The notes beneath the pieces were generated by a model. The model was not told the origin of the DNA. It made no database searches and was given only the letters and a program-made list of their open reading frames with translations. From contig NZ_JBEPOB010000001.1 of the NCBI RefSeq assembly GCF_040546595.1, positions 4,713,001 through 4,777,000 of the forward strand: a stretch of DNA of 64,000 bases, written 5' to 3'. This document shows, piece by piece, positions 63,671 through 64,000 of the stretch (its first letter is position 1; each line of letters begins with the position of its first letter). The stretch is from Bosea sp. OAE506. Its GTDB lineage: Bacteria; Pseudomonadota; Alphaproteobacteria; Rhizobiales; Beijerinckiaceae. A program made the position numbers and the translations under genes.

Positions 63671-64000
63671 TGTCGCAACCGCCCGGTCGTTCTCTGCTGC
63701 TCGTCCCGCTGCTGGGCCTGCTCTGGGGCTTCAACTGGCCGGCGGTGCGGATCGCGCTGACCGAGATCGCTCCGTGGACGCTGCGGGCGAGCGGCATGAC
63801 CTTCGCGGGGCTGTTCCTTGTTGCGGTCGCGCTGGGGCGCGGCGTCCCGCTGGCGGTGCCGCGGGCGCAATGGCTGCGGCTGGCGGTCGCCGGGCTGTTG
63901 TCGATCGCGGCCTTCAACATCCTGCTCGCCTTCGCGCAGCTGGCCGCGCCGACCTCGCGCGCGGCGATCCTGACCTTCACCATGCCGATCTGGGCGACGC
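63671..64000 (+). CDS. EamA family transporter (N-terminal part, cut by window end)
   Basis: The frame is open from ATG 63671 to the window end (110 residues). It shows three to four membrane helices with LLLVPLLGLLWGFNWPAV and FAQLAAPTSRAAILTFTMP, the pattern of the first EamA repeat. These transporters export amino acids or metabolites. The rest of the gene is beyond the window. It lies 84 nt after rsmD. Confidence 0.85.

Overview
This is a high-GC stretch of an alphaproteobacterial chromosome. The atpI-B-E-F'-F gene order, the aa3 oxidase cluster with ctaB, ctaG and SURF1, the ispH-thrB-rnhA operon, the Kdo/lipid A genes and several small families common in Hyphomicrobiales (DUF2093, DUF4170, DUF1127, IalB) fit a member of that order. 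The overall look is Bosea-like, but there is no rRNA gene here to settle the genus.

Layout. 1-3945 (+): end of smc, then the ATP synthase F0 operon. 4334-10475 (-): an L,D-transpeptidase and the glycine cleavage operon gcvT-gcvH-gcvPA-gcvPB, behind a tandem glycine riboswitch. 10849-11966 (-): a lipoprotein and an IalB-family protein. 12367-18954 (+): the cytochrome aa3 oxidase and its assembly genes. 19219-25613 (+): thrC, an M16 peptidase, an acetyltransferase and a large membrane EAL protein. 25705-28601: yqgE, a DsbD-alpha-like protein, a peroxiredoxin and a hexapeptide acetyltransferase. 28700-30560: an AT-richer islet holding an OafA-type acyltransferase between decayed IS5-type transposase pieces. 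30725-33449: acetyltransferase, membrane protein, HWE-type kinase and a single-domain response regulator. 33605-36006 (-): ispH-thrB-rnhA. 36237-40312: MATE pump, DUF937, DUF1127, LysR and an orphan Flp pilin. 40391-44026 (-): rsmE, ybdK-like and gshA. 44244-50740: ubiA, a cysQ-type phosphatase, DUF4170, a DUF374 acyltransferase, waaA and a frameshifted lpxK. 50717-54867: DUF2093, a dienelactone hydrolase-like protein, xseA and purD. 54927-57450 (+): a vapBC pair translationally coupled to a fluoroacetate-dehalogenase-like hydrolase and followed by a patatin. 57410-64000: ArsR, TauE, an M15 peptidase, tadA, a frameshifted rluB-type gene, rsmD and the start of an EamA transporter.

Most of the window is housekeeping: proton-driven ATP synthesis, terminal oxidation, one-carbon metabolism, threonine and isoprenoid synthesis, outer-membrane assembly and ribosome modification. 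The most noteworthy points are the complete fluoroacetate-dehalogenase active site encoded directly behind a toxin-antitoxin pair, two single-base frameshifts in otherwise intact housekeeping genes (lpxK and rluB), the transposase-flanked acyltransferase islet, and a palindromic repeat family, one copy of which lies inside the gcv operon. I found no CRISPR array, tRNA, rRNA, complete insertion sequence or clearly new multi-gene system.
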